A DNA stretch of 64,000 nt from Reticulitermes speratus (GCA_021186555.1 JAJKFL010000042.1:41639980-41703979), one strand, 5' to 3'. Positions 1-11,395 are shown, numbered from the stretch's first letter. The notes: a model not told the origin generated them from the letters alone. Made by a program: numbers and translations.

Positions 1-336
1 GTGGATGTGTCTTACCGCACCGCATTAACTATACGATTTGTCGTGGATGTGTCTTACCGCACCGCATTAACTATACGATTTGTCGTGGATGTGTCTTACC
101 GCACCGCATTAACTATACGATTTGTCGTGGATGTGTCTTACCGCACCGCGTTAACTGTACGATTTGTCGTGGATGTGTCTTACCGCACCGCATTAACTAT
201 ACGATTTGTCGTGGATGTGTCTTACCGCACCGCATTAACTATACGATTTGTCGTGGATGTGTCTTACCGCACCGCGTTAACTGTACGATTTGTCGTGGAT
301 GTGTCTTACCGCACCGCATTAACTGTACGATTACAG
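1..336. repeat. 42-bp minisatellite array, truncated by the window edge
   Basis: About eight head-to-tail copies of a 42-bp unit (GTGGATGTGTCTTACCGCAC followed by 22 more bases) start at base 1. Copies differ mainly at two sites (cgcAttaactAt versus cgcGttaactGt). The last copy decays near 335. The period is a multiple of three, so one frame stays open for 132 codons; that frame is an artefact. The left end of the array is outside the window. Confidence 0.95.
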
Positions 337-829
337 CGATTGAATCTTTATCAGTGCACACTCTATTTTCCGTGTTCGCTTGTTATTTCATCGTTTTAAA
401 TTTGCGGTACTCTGATAAGCCTTACATATTTTATTTTAAATAATTATTATTAATCAAATCACGAGGAATAAGACGGGTTAGGACTGCAGTGCGCGCTGGA
501 TAGACACATGCAGACTTCTAGTCCCAATGCCTGTTGTACAAACTTGTTGGAATATATAGGAGTAAATTGGAGCACAATATAAACACGAATATGAAAGGAG
601 TGAGGTGTGATGAATGGGACTTAATTCATTTTACTGATGTCAGAGTCCAGTGGCGGGAAGTCTGAAACAAGATAAAGAGTCCTTAACCGAGCAATACCTT
701 GCCTAGATGGCCGACTCTTTTCCAAAAGAAATCTCCTCTGTTATAGTGTAGTGTGTGGAATATTATCGTTTCGAAGCACAGCGGTAACTATGTGTACCAC
801 GTGTTGTAACATTAAAAGTTTCGCGTTTT
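331..829. other. No recognised feature
   Basis: AT-rich unique-looking sequence with no convincing open frame, splice structure or repeat. Confidence 0.5.
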
Positions 830-960
830 CCCCACTTAGTGTATTTTTGTTATGTCTTTAGGTTCTCATAATCAACAGCAATCACGTCTCTGAACATCGT
901 TAACCGGTTGGTCTTTGTATTGGAGAAGAAATATGTTCAGTGTGAGGTAGGAATTGAATT
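830..960 (-). repeat. Degenerate monomer of the 213-bp satellite family
   Basis: Worn reverse-strand match to the unit tandemly arrayed at 26.6-27.6 kb. The recognisable part is the stretch corresponding to 'tgttctgagat...acacataaa', here seen as 'ttatgtctttaggttctcat' and 'caacagcaatcacgtctctg'. Similarity is by eye only. Confidence 0.4.
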
Positions 961-996
961 TATATATATATATATATAATATATATATATATAATT
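960..996. repeat. (TA)n microsatellite
   Basis: Nearly pure alternating TA of about 35 bases, followed by AT-rich sequence. Confidence 0.9.
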
Positions 997-1029
997 TAGG
1001 CGCATTTCGGTCGTCATAAGCCTAGCTAT

Positions 1030-1325
1030 GGCTGAGCTGGCTTGTAGCCTTCTTCGCATTGCGGAGGCCTGGATTCAGTCCCGGACCAGTCTTTATGAGA
1101 TTTGTTGCAGTCAATTTGGTACTGGTATAGGTTTCTATCCGAGTTCTTCGGTTTTACCATGTCAGCATCATTCCACCATTGCTCTTATCAGAAGGACCAG
1201 CGGGCGAAGCCTCTCAACCTTCAAAGCAGTGAGTTTCAGAGCTCTGTAAACAATGGACGGGTAGCTCCACATTATTCTACTGTCAGTCTTCCGACAGTTT
1301 TAAAATTCTGAGAAATTTATAAGCA
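1030..1325 (+). repeat. Dispersed repeat shared with 34.49-34.72 kb
   Basis: The core 'gagttcttcggttttacc...cagcatcattcnaccattgct...aggaccagcgggcgaag' recurs at 34575-34680 ('gagtacttcggttttctcc...cagcatcattcaaccaatgct...aggacaaacgggcgaag'). The upstream half looks like a worn tRNA-related head ('gcggaggcctggattcagtc'). Probably an old SINE-like family. Short open frames across it are not credible genes. Confidence 0.55.
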
Positions 1326-1913
1326 CTTGAGTGTGGGTATGTGACCCACGCCTTATTCTTTTGAAAAGTCCATCACTGATAATACGTACGTCGGATGATG
1401 CTATTATTTTATGGAGTAAATTACAGCAAAATTTTAATATTCCTCATACTCGTATGATATAATGCTTGTTTGAAATTTAATGTTTTAGCGCTTTTATTGC
1501 AAGCGTGTTGGTTACGAAAGTGTCAGATGCATTTTTAGAAGCATTTACTTGTGTAATATACGTATCTGTCTGCAGCATACTTCATGTGAAATGCTTCTAA
1601 ATTAGTGATATTGCAGTGTTCACTGCTGTGGGTTCAACACCTCTCGAATGAACATTGATTTTGTATACGTGAGTAGACTATTAAAATGCCATGAGCAATA
1701 TGAAATTTTGCTCTCTGCGCACGAAAATAATAAATTCTGGATAACACATCGAACATAAAGCCCGTAATTCAAGTTCTGTTCACAACAACTTTTCTATAAT
1801 CATACTTAAATTAACAAGTATTAATATCAGTCGAATTATCATTCTTCCTGAGGTCTGGAATATTTTTTCTTGTGATTCTACATTGATGTTTTTTCCATAC
1901 TTGGATAACTAAA

Positions 1914-2345
1914 TGACTGACTGACTGACTAACTAACTACATGGAGCAGAGCCTTTCTTGAGAATCTAATAGGTCCAAAACTAGTCACGAAATTCCCTCA
2001 TTTATGGAATCCGAAGGTTCATTGATGCAATCACAAAAGGTCGCCAACTTTTCCTATCCTGAGCCAGATCAAATCAGTCCATGCTCCCATCCCACATCTT
2101 GAATCCAGTTTAATATTATTCTTCCATCTACGCCTAGGTCTTCCAAGTGGTATCTTTCCCTCAGGTTTTCACCACCAAGGCCTCTCTTCTCCCGCATACG
2201 TGCCACATGCTTCGCCCATCCCATTCCTCTTGAATTTATCTTCCTAATAATATTTGGTGAGGAGTACAGATCATGAAGCTCCTCATTATGTAGTGTTCTC
2301 CATTTCAATATTACATCATCCCTCTTACTGGGATATCTGATTGTT
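1914..2345 (-). mobile_element. 3' end of a non-LTR retrotransposon (family N1)
   Basis: Read on the minus strand, 2069-2308 encodes a degraded C-terminal polyprotein tail: LYSSPNIIRKINSRGMGWAK, then HVARMREKRG and LGVDGRIILNW. This 'R-R-M-R-W-A-x-H-V-A-R-M' tail is typical of arthropod non-LTR reverse-transcriptase ORF ends. It is followed by the family's 3' UTR ('cttctcaagaaaggctctgc', reverse complemented here) and a (TGAC/TAAC)n run at 1915-1940. About ten further 5'-truncated copies lie in the window. Confidence 0.8.
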
Positions 2346-2591
2346 TATACTGTTGGCTTTCTTGCTTATTTTATGCCTCTGCCTTTAACTGTCTGTTTTT
2401 TATCTTTCTGTTTTTACTATTCCTCTTTTAGCCGTTTTAAAATTCCTGCAATGCAATGTGTCACTTTCATTTTTCCGCTGGTTTTTTTGTGCCGAGTTTG
2501 TGTTTTTAACTTACGTACCTGTTGCTGTAACTATTAAAATAATATTTAATTTTTGTTACTAGAACCTATTATATTTTCCTATATGTTTTAG

Positions 2592-2875
2592 TACGCCGGG
2601 ATAGCGTAGTCGGTATAGCGACTCGCTACGGTCTGGAGATCGAATCCCGGTGGGGGCGAGATTTTTCGCAGCCGTCCAGACCGGCCTGGGGCCCACCCAG
2701 CCTCCTATACAATGGGTACCGGGTCTATTTGCCGGGGGTAAAGCGGCCGGGGCGTGGAATTGACCACTCACCCCCATCTAGTGCCAGGGTTAAAGAAAGA
2801 GTAGAGATATACCTCTACTCCCCTTCTGGGCCTTCATGGCCTGTTCTAGGGAGAACTTTACATTTTACCTTTAGT
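2592..2875 (+). mobile_element. tRNA-derived SINE, family S1
   Basis: The tRNA-like head has an A-box-like 'tagcgtagtcggtatag' and a B-box-like 'gagatcgaatccc' about 35 bases later. The body is diagnostic ('ccggcctggggcccaccc', 'aatgggtaccggg', 'gtaaagcggccgggg', 'tgaccactcacccccatcta') and the 3' end is 'acattttaccttta'. It is the best preserved of at least ten S1 copies and defines the family. Not a functional tRNA: no acceptor stem closes. Confidence 0.85.
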
Positions 2876-2879
2876 AGGC

Positions 2880-4778
2880 CTATTATAACCGATAATACCC
2901 CTGTCTCCCATCGTTACGTAGTCTTTCCCATTTTCTAACTGCAATTAATGCCATTGCTCGCGTTTCGCTGTGCGCTCACTCTACTCACTGTCTTTGTAGG
3001 CCAATGTCTAGGCCTGTGTTGAAGGATATTTGAAATTATGAACATTTCCACCATTCTGCATCGAGGAATAAATAAACGTTTATACTAACTTCGTAAGATA
3101 TAAAGTAAATACACAGGTACACCCTACTTTATGAAATCCATTTTAAGTGGCTCCCCTTTCTGTAGGGCGTGCCGGGGTTTTGAGGTTCCAGACGCAGACG
3201 GACGGAGTGTACATTACTGCATAAGCAGGGGAAACAGCTGATAAGGGGTGGTCCTCCAGTTTCGGGAATGGATTAAAGTAACTACACACCGTGAAACATT
3301 TTGTCTCAGGAAATATAACGTAGGCTTTCAGAGTTATACAGAATTTTGGCACGACGTAAGCAAGGGTAATGGCCTGCAGACATTAATGAAAATATGTTCA
3401 GTATCTAACCTTGTAATATATCCTGGGTCCTAACAAGTTGGCTTAAGCAGTAACGCTCCTGACTTGAATTCGGGAGGTTCCCGGATCGAAACTCGCACCG
3501 AAAGACTGTCCTGACTGATTTGTCTGTGGATTCGTTCAGTCTGTCCGGGCAAATACTACGAGAGTGTTTTTAGTCAGACCGCGGCTGATTCTGCCATGTA
3601 ATTTGTTCAGTATCACATGGTCCATTGAGAGCGTCGTTAAATAAATTAGAAGTAATGAAGTGATGAAACATATTGTGTGTATCAATTAAGTCTACACGTT
3701 TTGGAAATTTGTGAAGTTAGGTTAGAAACATGGCACAGTTAATGTGAGCGTTTGGTAGCTCTGTGCGCAAATTCAGACCTTTCCACTGCTGGTCTAGTGT
3801 CGAGGTATCGAATTGTCGGTATTTCACCTTTAAATAAAGCAGAGTTGATGCTAATAAATCATTTGTGAATTTCCTGTGAACAGTTTTCCATTGAACACCT
3901 ACTTCTAGCACCGTACGTTGCCACGTGGCAACAGGGTCGAGGGCTTTTGTTGTTCTCTGTAATTCTGTGGGTGCCAAAAGTGACAGTTATTTCTGTACAA
4001 GACCGTAATGAGAATTTTGTAATTACAGTAGCGTTTTCTGGTTAAATTCTCCCCCCCCCCCCGCCCTACGTGTGGGCCCCTTTCTTTTTTCATAAGAAAT
4101 GGCCAGATGGCACTGACAGCTACAAGACCAGAAATACATTTGAAACAAAAAAGCCTTATCCCGCAAGTGGAAAGTAATTTTACTGCACTGAATTACTGTT
4201 GTGTTTTCTAGGACAGAACATAAGTGAAAGGTGGACTGTATATGGCAGTGTCTGAATGCTGCTCTGCTTTGAATAATTAAATATACATATTCTTATTTTC
4301 GTTCTTGGGAGTTGTTACAATTGCGTTGTGCTGTGAGTGACCCTGTTTCTTATAAACTTTTGTTCTGTTCTTTTGGACACCCGTAGTCATTTTTAAGTCT
4401 TTAAAACTTACTATTAGGTTTGTGACATTTATGCAGACAGTATTTCAACCCTGAGGCTGACACCGTACCAAGCAGATACGCTTTCTATATTGGATTTGGT
4501 GATATGATATTCATTATAAACAACTCACTGCATTTTACCCTGAAGACGGAGGCATTATTTTTCCGTAGGACTTTGGTACCCATCTTCCAGACTACGTGGT
4601 ATCATAACTGGGAAAGACACAAGATATGAATAAGTACTAACGGATTGCTTCGGTTGTCTCCCAGAAAAGCTGTACGTGTTCTGTACTTCATGGACAGTAC
4701 CAACGTCACAACCAAATTATTACGGAGGTCAAGAAAGGTAAAGTTGTCGCTGTCTACGCGACGAAGGCGTATAGTGGG
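2880..4778. other. No gene recognised apart from the S4 SINE at 3432-3652
   Basis: Short open frames on both strands (up to 86 codons) show no domain. A C run lies at 4050-4063. Confidence 0.5.
3432..3652 (+). mobile_element. tRNA-derived SINE, family S4
   Basis: Head 'gcttaagcagtaacgctcct...gttcccggatcgaaac' (A-box and B-box like) followed by a body ending 'gagcgtcgttaaataaatta'. The same end recurs at 40.3 kb ('cagcatcgttaaataa'), 33.57 kb and 49.77 kb, and in reverse at 23.2 kb. Confidence 0.65.
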
Positions 4779-5003
4779 AGTGGAGGTATATCTCGATTTT
4801 TTTCTCGACCTCGGCACAAGATGAATGTGAGTGCTCAGCATGACGACCCGGCCGATTTACTCCCTGGAAAGAACACGAGTTCCCATTGAATAGGAGGGTG
4901 GATAGGGCCCCAGAGCTGGTTGGACGGGGTCTGAAAATGAGAAAAATCTGTTGTTTTTGCCAGGATTCGAACCTCAGTCACTACCGACGGAGCTATTAGA
5001 GCT
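4779..5003 (-). mobile_element. SINE family S1, minus strand
   Basis: Reverse-oriented S1: 3' body first ('gtggaggtatatctcg', 'gtgctcagcatgacgacc'), then 'gttcccattgaataggaggg', then the reversed B box ('caggattcgaacctcag') and A box at 4995. Diverged but collinear with the 2592 copy. Confidence 0.7.
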
Positions 5004-5410
5004 CGAATTATTCCTTAATTTTTGCATAAATTTGGAACATTCCTTCATTCAAACCGAGTAATATAGCTGTATGAATGCCAATTTTCAGAGTCTGAAAGGA
5101 ATAAAGACCTCAGCGTCTTGATAGAATTTTCATTTTCTTTTTCAAGTTTCTCTTTATGAATAGCAGGATTCAGATGAAGCAGTATATGTGTTTAATTATA
5201 TGTACATACGTTGATAGCAGACGGGTTGTTATTGAATACATTGTACGTCGTATTCATGCTGTTTCCTTGGACATATGATGTCATGTAATTACACAGGTGG
5301 CAGCTCTGTATTCGAAACTGTGCCATCTGAAGGATAAAGATGTAACTTAATACACTGTTTTAACGGAGAAAGGAGGGAAGTAGATGAAGTTAAGAAATGT
5401 ATTACAGCGC

Positions 5411-6148
5411 CCAGAAAGTAATGCAACACATTTTTTTTCTCATTCACAATTGATTTTATTAAAACTTCAAATATGTCACATCATTACATGAATCTTTGGC
5501 TACCTAAATCTATTTTTCAACGTAGTCTCCTTCTAAATCTTTGGCCTTACGCCACCGAGATGCGAGAGCCTGTGTGCCTTCGAGGTACCACTCTGCAAGT
5601 CTCTGTCGCAACCACACTCCTTACTTCGGTAATGACCTCCTCGTCGTCCTCAAACCTCTTTGCATCTTTCAAGGGAAACTCTGAAGAAGCTGAAGAAGCG
5701 TTTCCGGAGGGTTCGTTCCCATAAAGATGTGACAAAAGTGCTTCTTTACCACGACAATGCGAGGCCACACACAAGTCTGCGTACCCGAGAGGCCATCACA
5801 GAACTTCAGTGGACTGTCCTGTCTCATCCACCTTATAGCCCTGATCTGGCTCCTTCTGACTACCATCTTTTCGGACCCTTGAAAGATGCAATCCGCGGAA
5901 AGAGGTCTGAGGACGACGAGGAGGTCATTACCGAAGTAAAGAGGTGGTTGAGACAGAGACCTGCAGAGTGGTACCTCGAAGGCACACAGGCTCTCGCATC
6001 TCGGTGGCGTAAGGCCAAAGATTTAGAAGGAGACTATGTTGAAAAATAGGTTTAGGTAGCCAAAGATTCATGTAATGATGTGACATATTTTAAGTTTTAA
6101 TAAAATCAATTGTGAATGAGAAAAACAATGTGTTGCATTACTTTCTGG
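5411..6148 (+). mobile_element. Palindromic (foldback) mariner element
   Basis: Outer ends are inverted: 'ccagaaagtaatgcaacaca' at 5411 and its complement ending at 6148, followed by TA (6149-6150). The left arm (5411 to about 5676) is an inverted copy of the right arm (about 5876-6148), including the 3' part of the transposase frame, apart from a roughly 10-base deletion in the left arm ('tccgcggaa' missing). Only 5677-5875 is unique. The N-terminal half of the transposase has been replaced by an inverted copy of the C-terminal half, so the copy cannot encode a whole transposase. Six extra bases lie between the left TA (5403) and the terminal repeat. Confidence 0.85.
5672..6049 (+). pseudogene. 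mariner transposase, C-terminal fragment
   Basis: Tc1/mariner transposase, a DDE enzyme that cuts and inserts its own element at TA sites. The frame from about 5672 to the TAG ending at 6049 encodes about 125 residues, against roughly 345 for a whole mariner protein. Visible motifs are HDNARPHT, holding the second catalytic Asp, and the mariner signature YSPDLAPSDYHLF, holding the third Asp of D,D34D. It ends EGDYVEK. The first catalytic Asp, the helix-turn-helix DNA-binding domain and the WVPHEL-type linker are missing, because 5' of the fragment lies the inverted copy of the 3' end. The surviving stretch has no stop or frameshift, so the rearrangement is fairly recent, but the product would be inactive. 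Confidence 0.85.
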
Positions 6149-6407
6149 TATAAAGTAAAGGGAGAAAGGGGTGAAGGATGATGGTATAAAGAAAGCATGG
6201 CTCATTAAATTGTGACTTGCTTTTTTCACTAGGATTTTATATTGCTAGATTTTGTTCCATTGATTTTAAAGCAAAATGTAGTTGTAGTAGCATGTAGTTG
6301 TTGTACATATCTTACAGAATGTTTTCTTTTCTAAACTGTCATTCATATTAAATGTGTTTATTTATGGGTTTAATATAGACGGAAACGGACACATTACATT
6401 TCGACAT

Positions 6408-6661
6408 TTTTTTTTTCCAATGGCTTGACAGCCCCTTGGGGGCCTAGGCCACCTCATTTTTCGAAGCTTCACGATCACACTTTTTAGACACACCACACTC
6501 GGTAGGACTCCTCTGGACGAGGGACCAGCTCGTCGCAGAGACCTCTACCTGACAACACACAACGCTCACAAGAGACAGACATCCATGCCCCTGGTGGGAT
6601 TCGAACCCACAATCCTAGTAAGAGAGCGGACACAGACCCGCGCCTTAGACAGCACGGCCAC
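6408..6661 (-). mobile_element. tRNA-derived SINE, family S2, with 12-bp target duplication
   Basis: Starts with poly-T (reversed A tail) and 'ccaatggcttgacagcccct'. It ends with a reversed tRNA-like head carrying 'gggattcgaacccacaat' (B box) and 'ccttagacagcacggcca' (A-box region of a long-arm, Leu/Ser-like tRNA). It is flanked by the perfect duplication acatttcgacat at 6396-6407 and 6662-6673, which fixes both ends. Confidence 0.9.
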
Positions 6662-6673
6662 ACATTTCGACAT

Positions 6674-8264
6674 ACCATTACTAATTAATTTGTTTCCTAT
6701 TAATTGAGATGTTTCCAGTAATTACTACTTTAAGTTGAATTTTAAATGCCAAAGTATATGCACTCACACATTCACTTTTACACGAAAGCCTGCTTTCTTA
6801 TATTTGCAACAAAAGCAGTATGTATGTGGCTTTTGATAGGGCATATACCTTCTTACAAACTAATCAGTTCCCGTCCTTGGCACAGAGATCAATACTTATT
6901 CATCTGTCAAAAAGTCCCTTTTTATAAAATCCAAGGGTTCTTCACCGTCACCACAGCATCTCGCTAATGGGCTATGTTCATAGTCGACGTTGGGATAGAA
7001 GAGGGCCAGTCAGAAAACAAGTTTACGTGGTGTACCATTTCGTAAAGACAGAACCTTGAAACATTCCGCACAGAGCCCAGATCTCATGTCGAGAAATTAA
7101 AATACGTGCGACTGAGAAGGCGTTACGTAACGAGAGGATCAGTCAGTATTGACATTCTCAACAACATCACGTCTCCCTGTCTGTCTTCACTGGATTTTGT
7201 ACCCAAAATGTTGCATTCACTTGTTATTTATTTCATGTTTTATGTCTCCCCAGCGCATCATATTTTGATATATTTAGTGACTCTGAAACATTACAAAATT
7301 ACAAATTTGCCTTTTGGTTTGTGTAAATATGAAATTTAATTTCTTACATGAAGTAAAGAACAGTGTGTATGTGAATGTTACGAAATTAGAGTGTTTGTAT
7401 GTAAGAGAGAGGAGACAACAGGAGAACAGGACAGACTTGCCTAACGAGGAGTTTTATCGTTTATCTTCACCAAATGTTATTAAAATGTTCAAATAACAAG
7501 GAGGAATAGGGCGGACGTGTAGCATGTATGAGAAGTTGAAAAATTCTTAAAAGAATTTAATCTGAACATCAATAGAGAAAAGACCACTTGGTAGTCGTAG
7601 ACATAGATGGGAGAATAATATTAAGATATATGTTGAAGAAATTGGACAATGAGGGTGTGGGCAGGATTCACCTGCATGAGGATCTGGATCGAGGGACATT
7701 ATGAAGGCGGTTCCATGAAGACAGTGGGGCGTTCCTTCACTCTCAGAGTGACTGTATCTCTCACGAAGGACTGTTCCCCATGGAATTGGCTGCAGAATGC
7801 CAGAGGCTTCTGTTTCTTTTCTTCTTACACATTCTGAGAGACCTATTTCCGTACCATTTTCAAAACATACAAAATATTTTCCAGACGACTCACATTGACC
7901 CCACATAAAAGATTCACAAGCCTCACGTCTGGCAACTCTGGTTTTGATTCTCTTTGGTGCTGCTGGTAACTGTGGTGTGTGCGGCAACAGGCAAGGTAAT
8001 GCATATAAATAAACAACACGCCAAGGTGTCGTGTACAGTGAGGAATTGAAAAACACGGCAACAGGTTTCAGCCTACCTATTTTGCATATTCTGAATACGT
8101 GGCACCGCGTAACGTTGGCGTACCTTGTTCATAGACATCGACCGTGTTTGTGCAAGCACTATTGTATTCCTTGCATTCATATGGGAGAAACAAGTCTGAT
8201 CATGGGTCTCACCTTAATAAAGGTATCGCATGTGCGTATGGAGGTGAATGGAGAGCTTCACGTT
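6674..8264. other. No gene recognised apart from an N1 fragment
   Basis: A 169-codon frame on the minus strand (7547-8056) has no recognisable domain and overlaps N1-like sequence at one end. I regard it as chance or repeat-derived. Confidence 0.45.
7445..7650 (+). mobile_element. Degenerate N1 non-LTR 3' fragment
   Basis: Collinear with the 9.3-kb copy: 'tcaccaaatgttattaaaat', 'cgtgtagcatgtatgag', 'agaccacttgg', 'tagatgggagaataatatta'. The frame is broken. Confidence 0.6.
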
Positions 8265-8445
8265 CCGGTCGCTGTACTGATTAGGCTATGGGCTGGACGA
8301 CCGTAGAACCGTAGGTTGATTGCCGGCTGGGGTAAGAGAATTTTCTCTTCTTCAAAGCGTCCAGACTGGCTCCGGGCCCACCCAAAATTCTATTCAATGG
8401 AACCGGGCGGTCTTTCCTCGGGGATTTAAGAGGAGTTATCATATT
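8265..8445 (+). mobile_element. SINE family S1, partial
   Basis: The head is worn ('ggtcgctgtactgattaggc...gtaggttgattgccggctgg'). The body is clear ('cgtccagactggctccggg', 'cccacccaaaattctattca', 'aatggaaccgggcgg'). The 3' third is missing. Confidence 0.6.
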
Positions 8446-8725
8446 TGGGCGAAATTCCATACAGCAGGTGACCCTCGTTTCAGTTTTTGGTTATACGATC
8501 TACAAGGGAAGAAAGATGTGTTTTGGCAGACTATCAATCCTGATATGCCTGTTTAAACGTTTTCCAGGTTCCGAGCAAGCTTAGGTGCTATTTATATTAT
8601 ATTTATCTTTCGGAGATCCGTAGCATCTCCATCTTCAAGGAAAAGAAGAACAGTATCACTGTGTCCGTAATTTACTCTTGTATGGTATAGTTTACAACAC
8701 TGTCAGCACTTTAAAATATACAGAG

Positions 8726-8790
8726 TGGCGCAGAAGTCACTTGACATTCGATGTTTAACAACAGGACTATGTCAAGGGACTTTTGCGCCA
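8726..8790. mobile_element. Very short MITE (family M1), copy 1
   Basis: Terminal inverted repeats: 'tggcgcagaagtcacttgac' at the left and the complement of 'gtcaagggacttttgcgcca' at the right. Total length is only about 65 bp. The same unit occurs at 13404 and 16875. Confidence 0.7.
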
Positions 8791-9249
8791 ATGAATTTGA
8801 AATGATGTGGAAGGAAGCGATCGTGGCCTAATTTGACGTTTTGTCCAGACATTTGTGTCCTAGGTGCGAGGAGGATTACGAAGAATTGGGTAGGGCCTTA
8901 AACATGCGGTATTCCGAATATGAAGCAGGAATGGTACTGAGACAAAACCTATGTTCGTTACGTAACCTTGAAGGTGGAAGCAGTGTGGGTCTTCAAAACG
9001 TCAGAAATACAGGGTGTACATAAAAGATGTAATGACTGAGGAGCATAATTCACATTAACGAAAAAAAATTGACACCGTCACCAGTGAGATCTTCAATATA
9101 ACGAAAAACTGTCTGCGCTCTTTACAGTGACTTGTGATATATTGTGGCAACACAGAAGCTGGGGCTGCTTTGGTTTCACTCAAGTGAAGGAAGGTTTCGA
9201 AGACTCGTAGAATGTTGGCAGACGTACGAACGCAATGTATCAAAATGGA

Positions 9250-9324
9250 ATTTTAATTTTTGTAATTAAACATTTGTTGGTACAAATAAATCAATTATAA
9301 AAGATGCACGGTGAATATAAAGTG
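9250..9324 (+). repeat. Tail fragment of a Penelope-like inverted-repeat element
   Basis: Contains 'aaaagatgcacggtgaatat', the asymmetric end found at 12846 and, reversed, at 57890, preceded by 'catttgttggtacaaat' resembling the arm end of those elements. No second arm is present. Confidence 0.45.
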
Positions 9325-9665
9325 AAAATTAAACATTATTCGTTTGATCAAATCAAGAAGAATGAGGTGGGCGGTGTATGTAGCACGTATGGGTGAGGGG
9401 AGAGGTGCATACAGGATTTTGGTGAGGAGACTGATGGAAGGAGACCACTTGGAAGACCCAGGCGTAGATGGGATGATACTATTAAAATGGATCTTTAAGA
9501 AGTTGGATGGGAGGGCGTGGACTGGATTGATATGGCTCAGGATAGGGACAGGTGGCGGGCTCTTGTGAATGCGGTAATGAACCTTCGGTTTCCATAAAAG
9601 GCGGGGAATTTCTTGATTAGCTGATAACCTGTTAGCTTCTCAAGAAGGACTGTGCTACATGGAGT
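9325..9665 (+). mobile_element. N1 non-LTR 3' end
   Basis: The 9344-9568 frame reads [20 protein letters not shown] and then [20 protein letters not shown], the retrotransposon tail. The 3' UTR follows ('gaaccttcggtttccataaa', 'cttctcaagaaggactgtgc'). Confidence 0.8.
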
Positions 9666-10052
9666 TAGTTGGTAATTGACTGTAATGAAATGACTTATAC
9701 TGAAATGGATCGCAACTAAGGGAGCTTGGCGCATAAAGGATATGAAATTTGTGAAGTACTTGTAACGATGAAAGAAACATATGAAGAATTATATTAAGTC
9801 ACTCAATTCATCAGAGTCTCTCTTGGGAATCTACGAGTAATCACTACGGAGCTAGTCACAAGCACCCGCCTTCTATGGAACTTGGAGCTTTATACCTGCT
9901 CACTGCTTTCTGTACTTACCTACATGTGTCCAGTCCAAATATGCACACAAATTTCTTTGAGGATGCATTTTCATATCAGAATCTCAATTATGGCCAGACC
10001 ATTCAACCCACAATCTTCTGTCTTCCAGTTTGCTATAAACGATATAAGATTG

Positions 10053-10320
10053 AAATACACAGAGCTATAGTGAATACACAGAGCTATAGTGAATACACAG
10101 AGCTATAGTGAATACACAGGTCTATAGTGAATACACAGAGCTATAGTGAATACACAGAGCTATAGTGAATACACAGAGCTATAGTGAATACACAGAGCTA
10201 TAGTGAATACACAGATCTATAGTGAATACACAGAGCTATAGTGAATACACAGAGCTATAGTGAATACACAGAGCTATAGTGAATACACAGAGCTATAGTG
10301 AATACACAGAGCTATAGTGT
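10053..10320. repeat. 19-bp minisatellite
   Basis: About 14 tandem copies of GAATACACAGAGCTATAGT. Only a few copies vary (aGGTct, aGAtct). It lies directly before an N1 retrotransposon end. Confidence 0.95.
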
Positions 10321-10334
10321 ATTGACGTGAAACT

Positions 10335-10825
10335 GGTCTGTCGTATTGAGGGAGGAATATGGGCTGAGGGTGTTCGAGAATAGGGTGCTGAGGAAAATAT
10401 TTGGGTCTAAGAGGGACGAGGTAACAGGGGACTGGAGTAGGTTGCATAATGTGAAGCTTCATTATCTGTACTCCTCACGAAATAACACTCGGGTGATCGA
10501 ATCAAGTAGAACGAAGCGTGTAGCACGTATTGGACAAAGGAGAGATGCATAAGGAGAGGTGCAGACAGGGTTTGGGTTGGGAAACATCAGGGAAAGAGAC
10601 CGCTTGGAAGGCCTAAGTGTAGATGGGAGGATAATATTAAAATTGATCTTCAAGAAATAGGATGAGATTGTGTGGACTGGATTACCGTGGTTCAGGATAG
10701 GGACAGGTGGCGGGCTCTTATGAATGCGGTAATGAACTTTCGGGTTCCACAAAATGCGGGAAAACTCTTGACTAGATGAGGAATAATTCTCAGGAAGGAC
10801 TCTGCTATATGGAGTTAGTTAATTA
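10335..10825 (+). mobile_element. N1 non-LTR 3' end, longer copy
   Basis: Extends further 5' than most copies: the frame at 10346-10552 encodes VLRKIFGSKRDEVTGDWSRL and LHYLYSSRNNTRVIESSR, the region upstream of the RMRWAGHVARM tail. A frameshift near 10550 breaks it. The 3' UTR runs to 'ggaaggactctgctatatgg'. Confidence 0.8.
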
Positions 10826-11318
10826 GCCTATGCCCGGACGTTTCAAGCGGTTTCTTCTATTCCTTAACGACTAAAATTTTGTATGCGTTTCTCATCTCTC
10901 CTGTGGATTCTGCATGGTGCTAGTTAGAGGATTAGTTTTCATTTGAAGTCTCATAATCCGATGTCAGTAACTGCGGGTGTAGCCCTATTCTCTTGTCTAA
11001 CAGTCACGACCTTTGGTCGTACTAGCAAGTTAAGTCACAAATATCACCCTTCCATATGTATAAGCATATCTGTGTTCTCTTTTATCATTAAGAAGTACTA
11101 GATGAACATTCTTTTATTTTTTATTTTTTGCATTTTACTGGAAATAATTTTTTTCATCGAATTCATTTCGTTTATCCCTTTCTTATCTTTATCTCCCTCC
11201 TTTGTCCAAAGACGGTAAACTAAGATACTTTTATGCCTTAGTTGGCTCTTCCAACCACACAACTGCTTACTTGTGTACGTATGTGAAAACTATTTTTCCA
11301 TGGAAACGGCATCAGAGC

Positions 11319-11395
11319 AACCACACACACACACACACACACACATACACACACACACATACACACACATACACACACACACACATACACACAAT
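11319..11395. repeat. (CA)n microsatellite with TACA interruptions
   Basis: About 75 bases of CA dinucleotides interrupted at intervals by 'TACA'. Confidence 0.95.

Noticed and set aside
1-399. 132-codon open frame with VDVSYRTALTIRF repeats
   Set aside because: Generated by the 42-bp tandem repeat, whose period is a multiple of three; no independent coding evidence.
2592-2665. tRNA gene
   Set aside because: Has A- and B-box-like blocks but no closing acceptor stem, and continues into a repeated SINE body. The same applies to all S1-S4 heads.
7547-8056. 169-codon minus-strand gene
   Set aside because: Composition biased, overlaps retrotransposon remnants at its end, and no recognisable domain.
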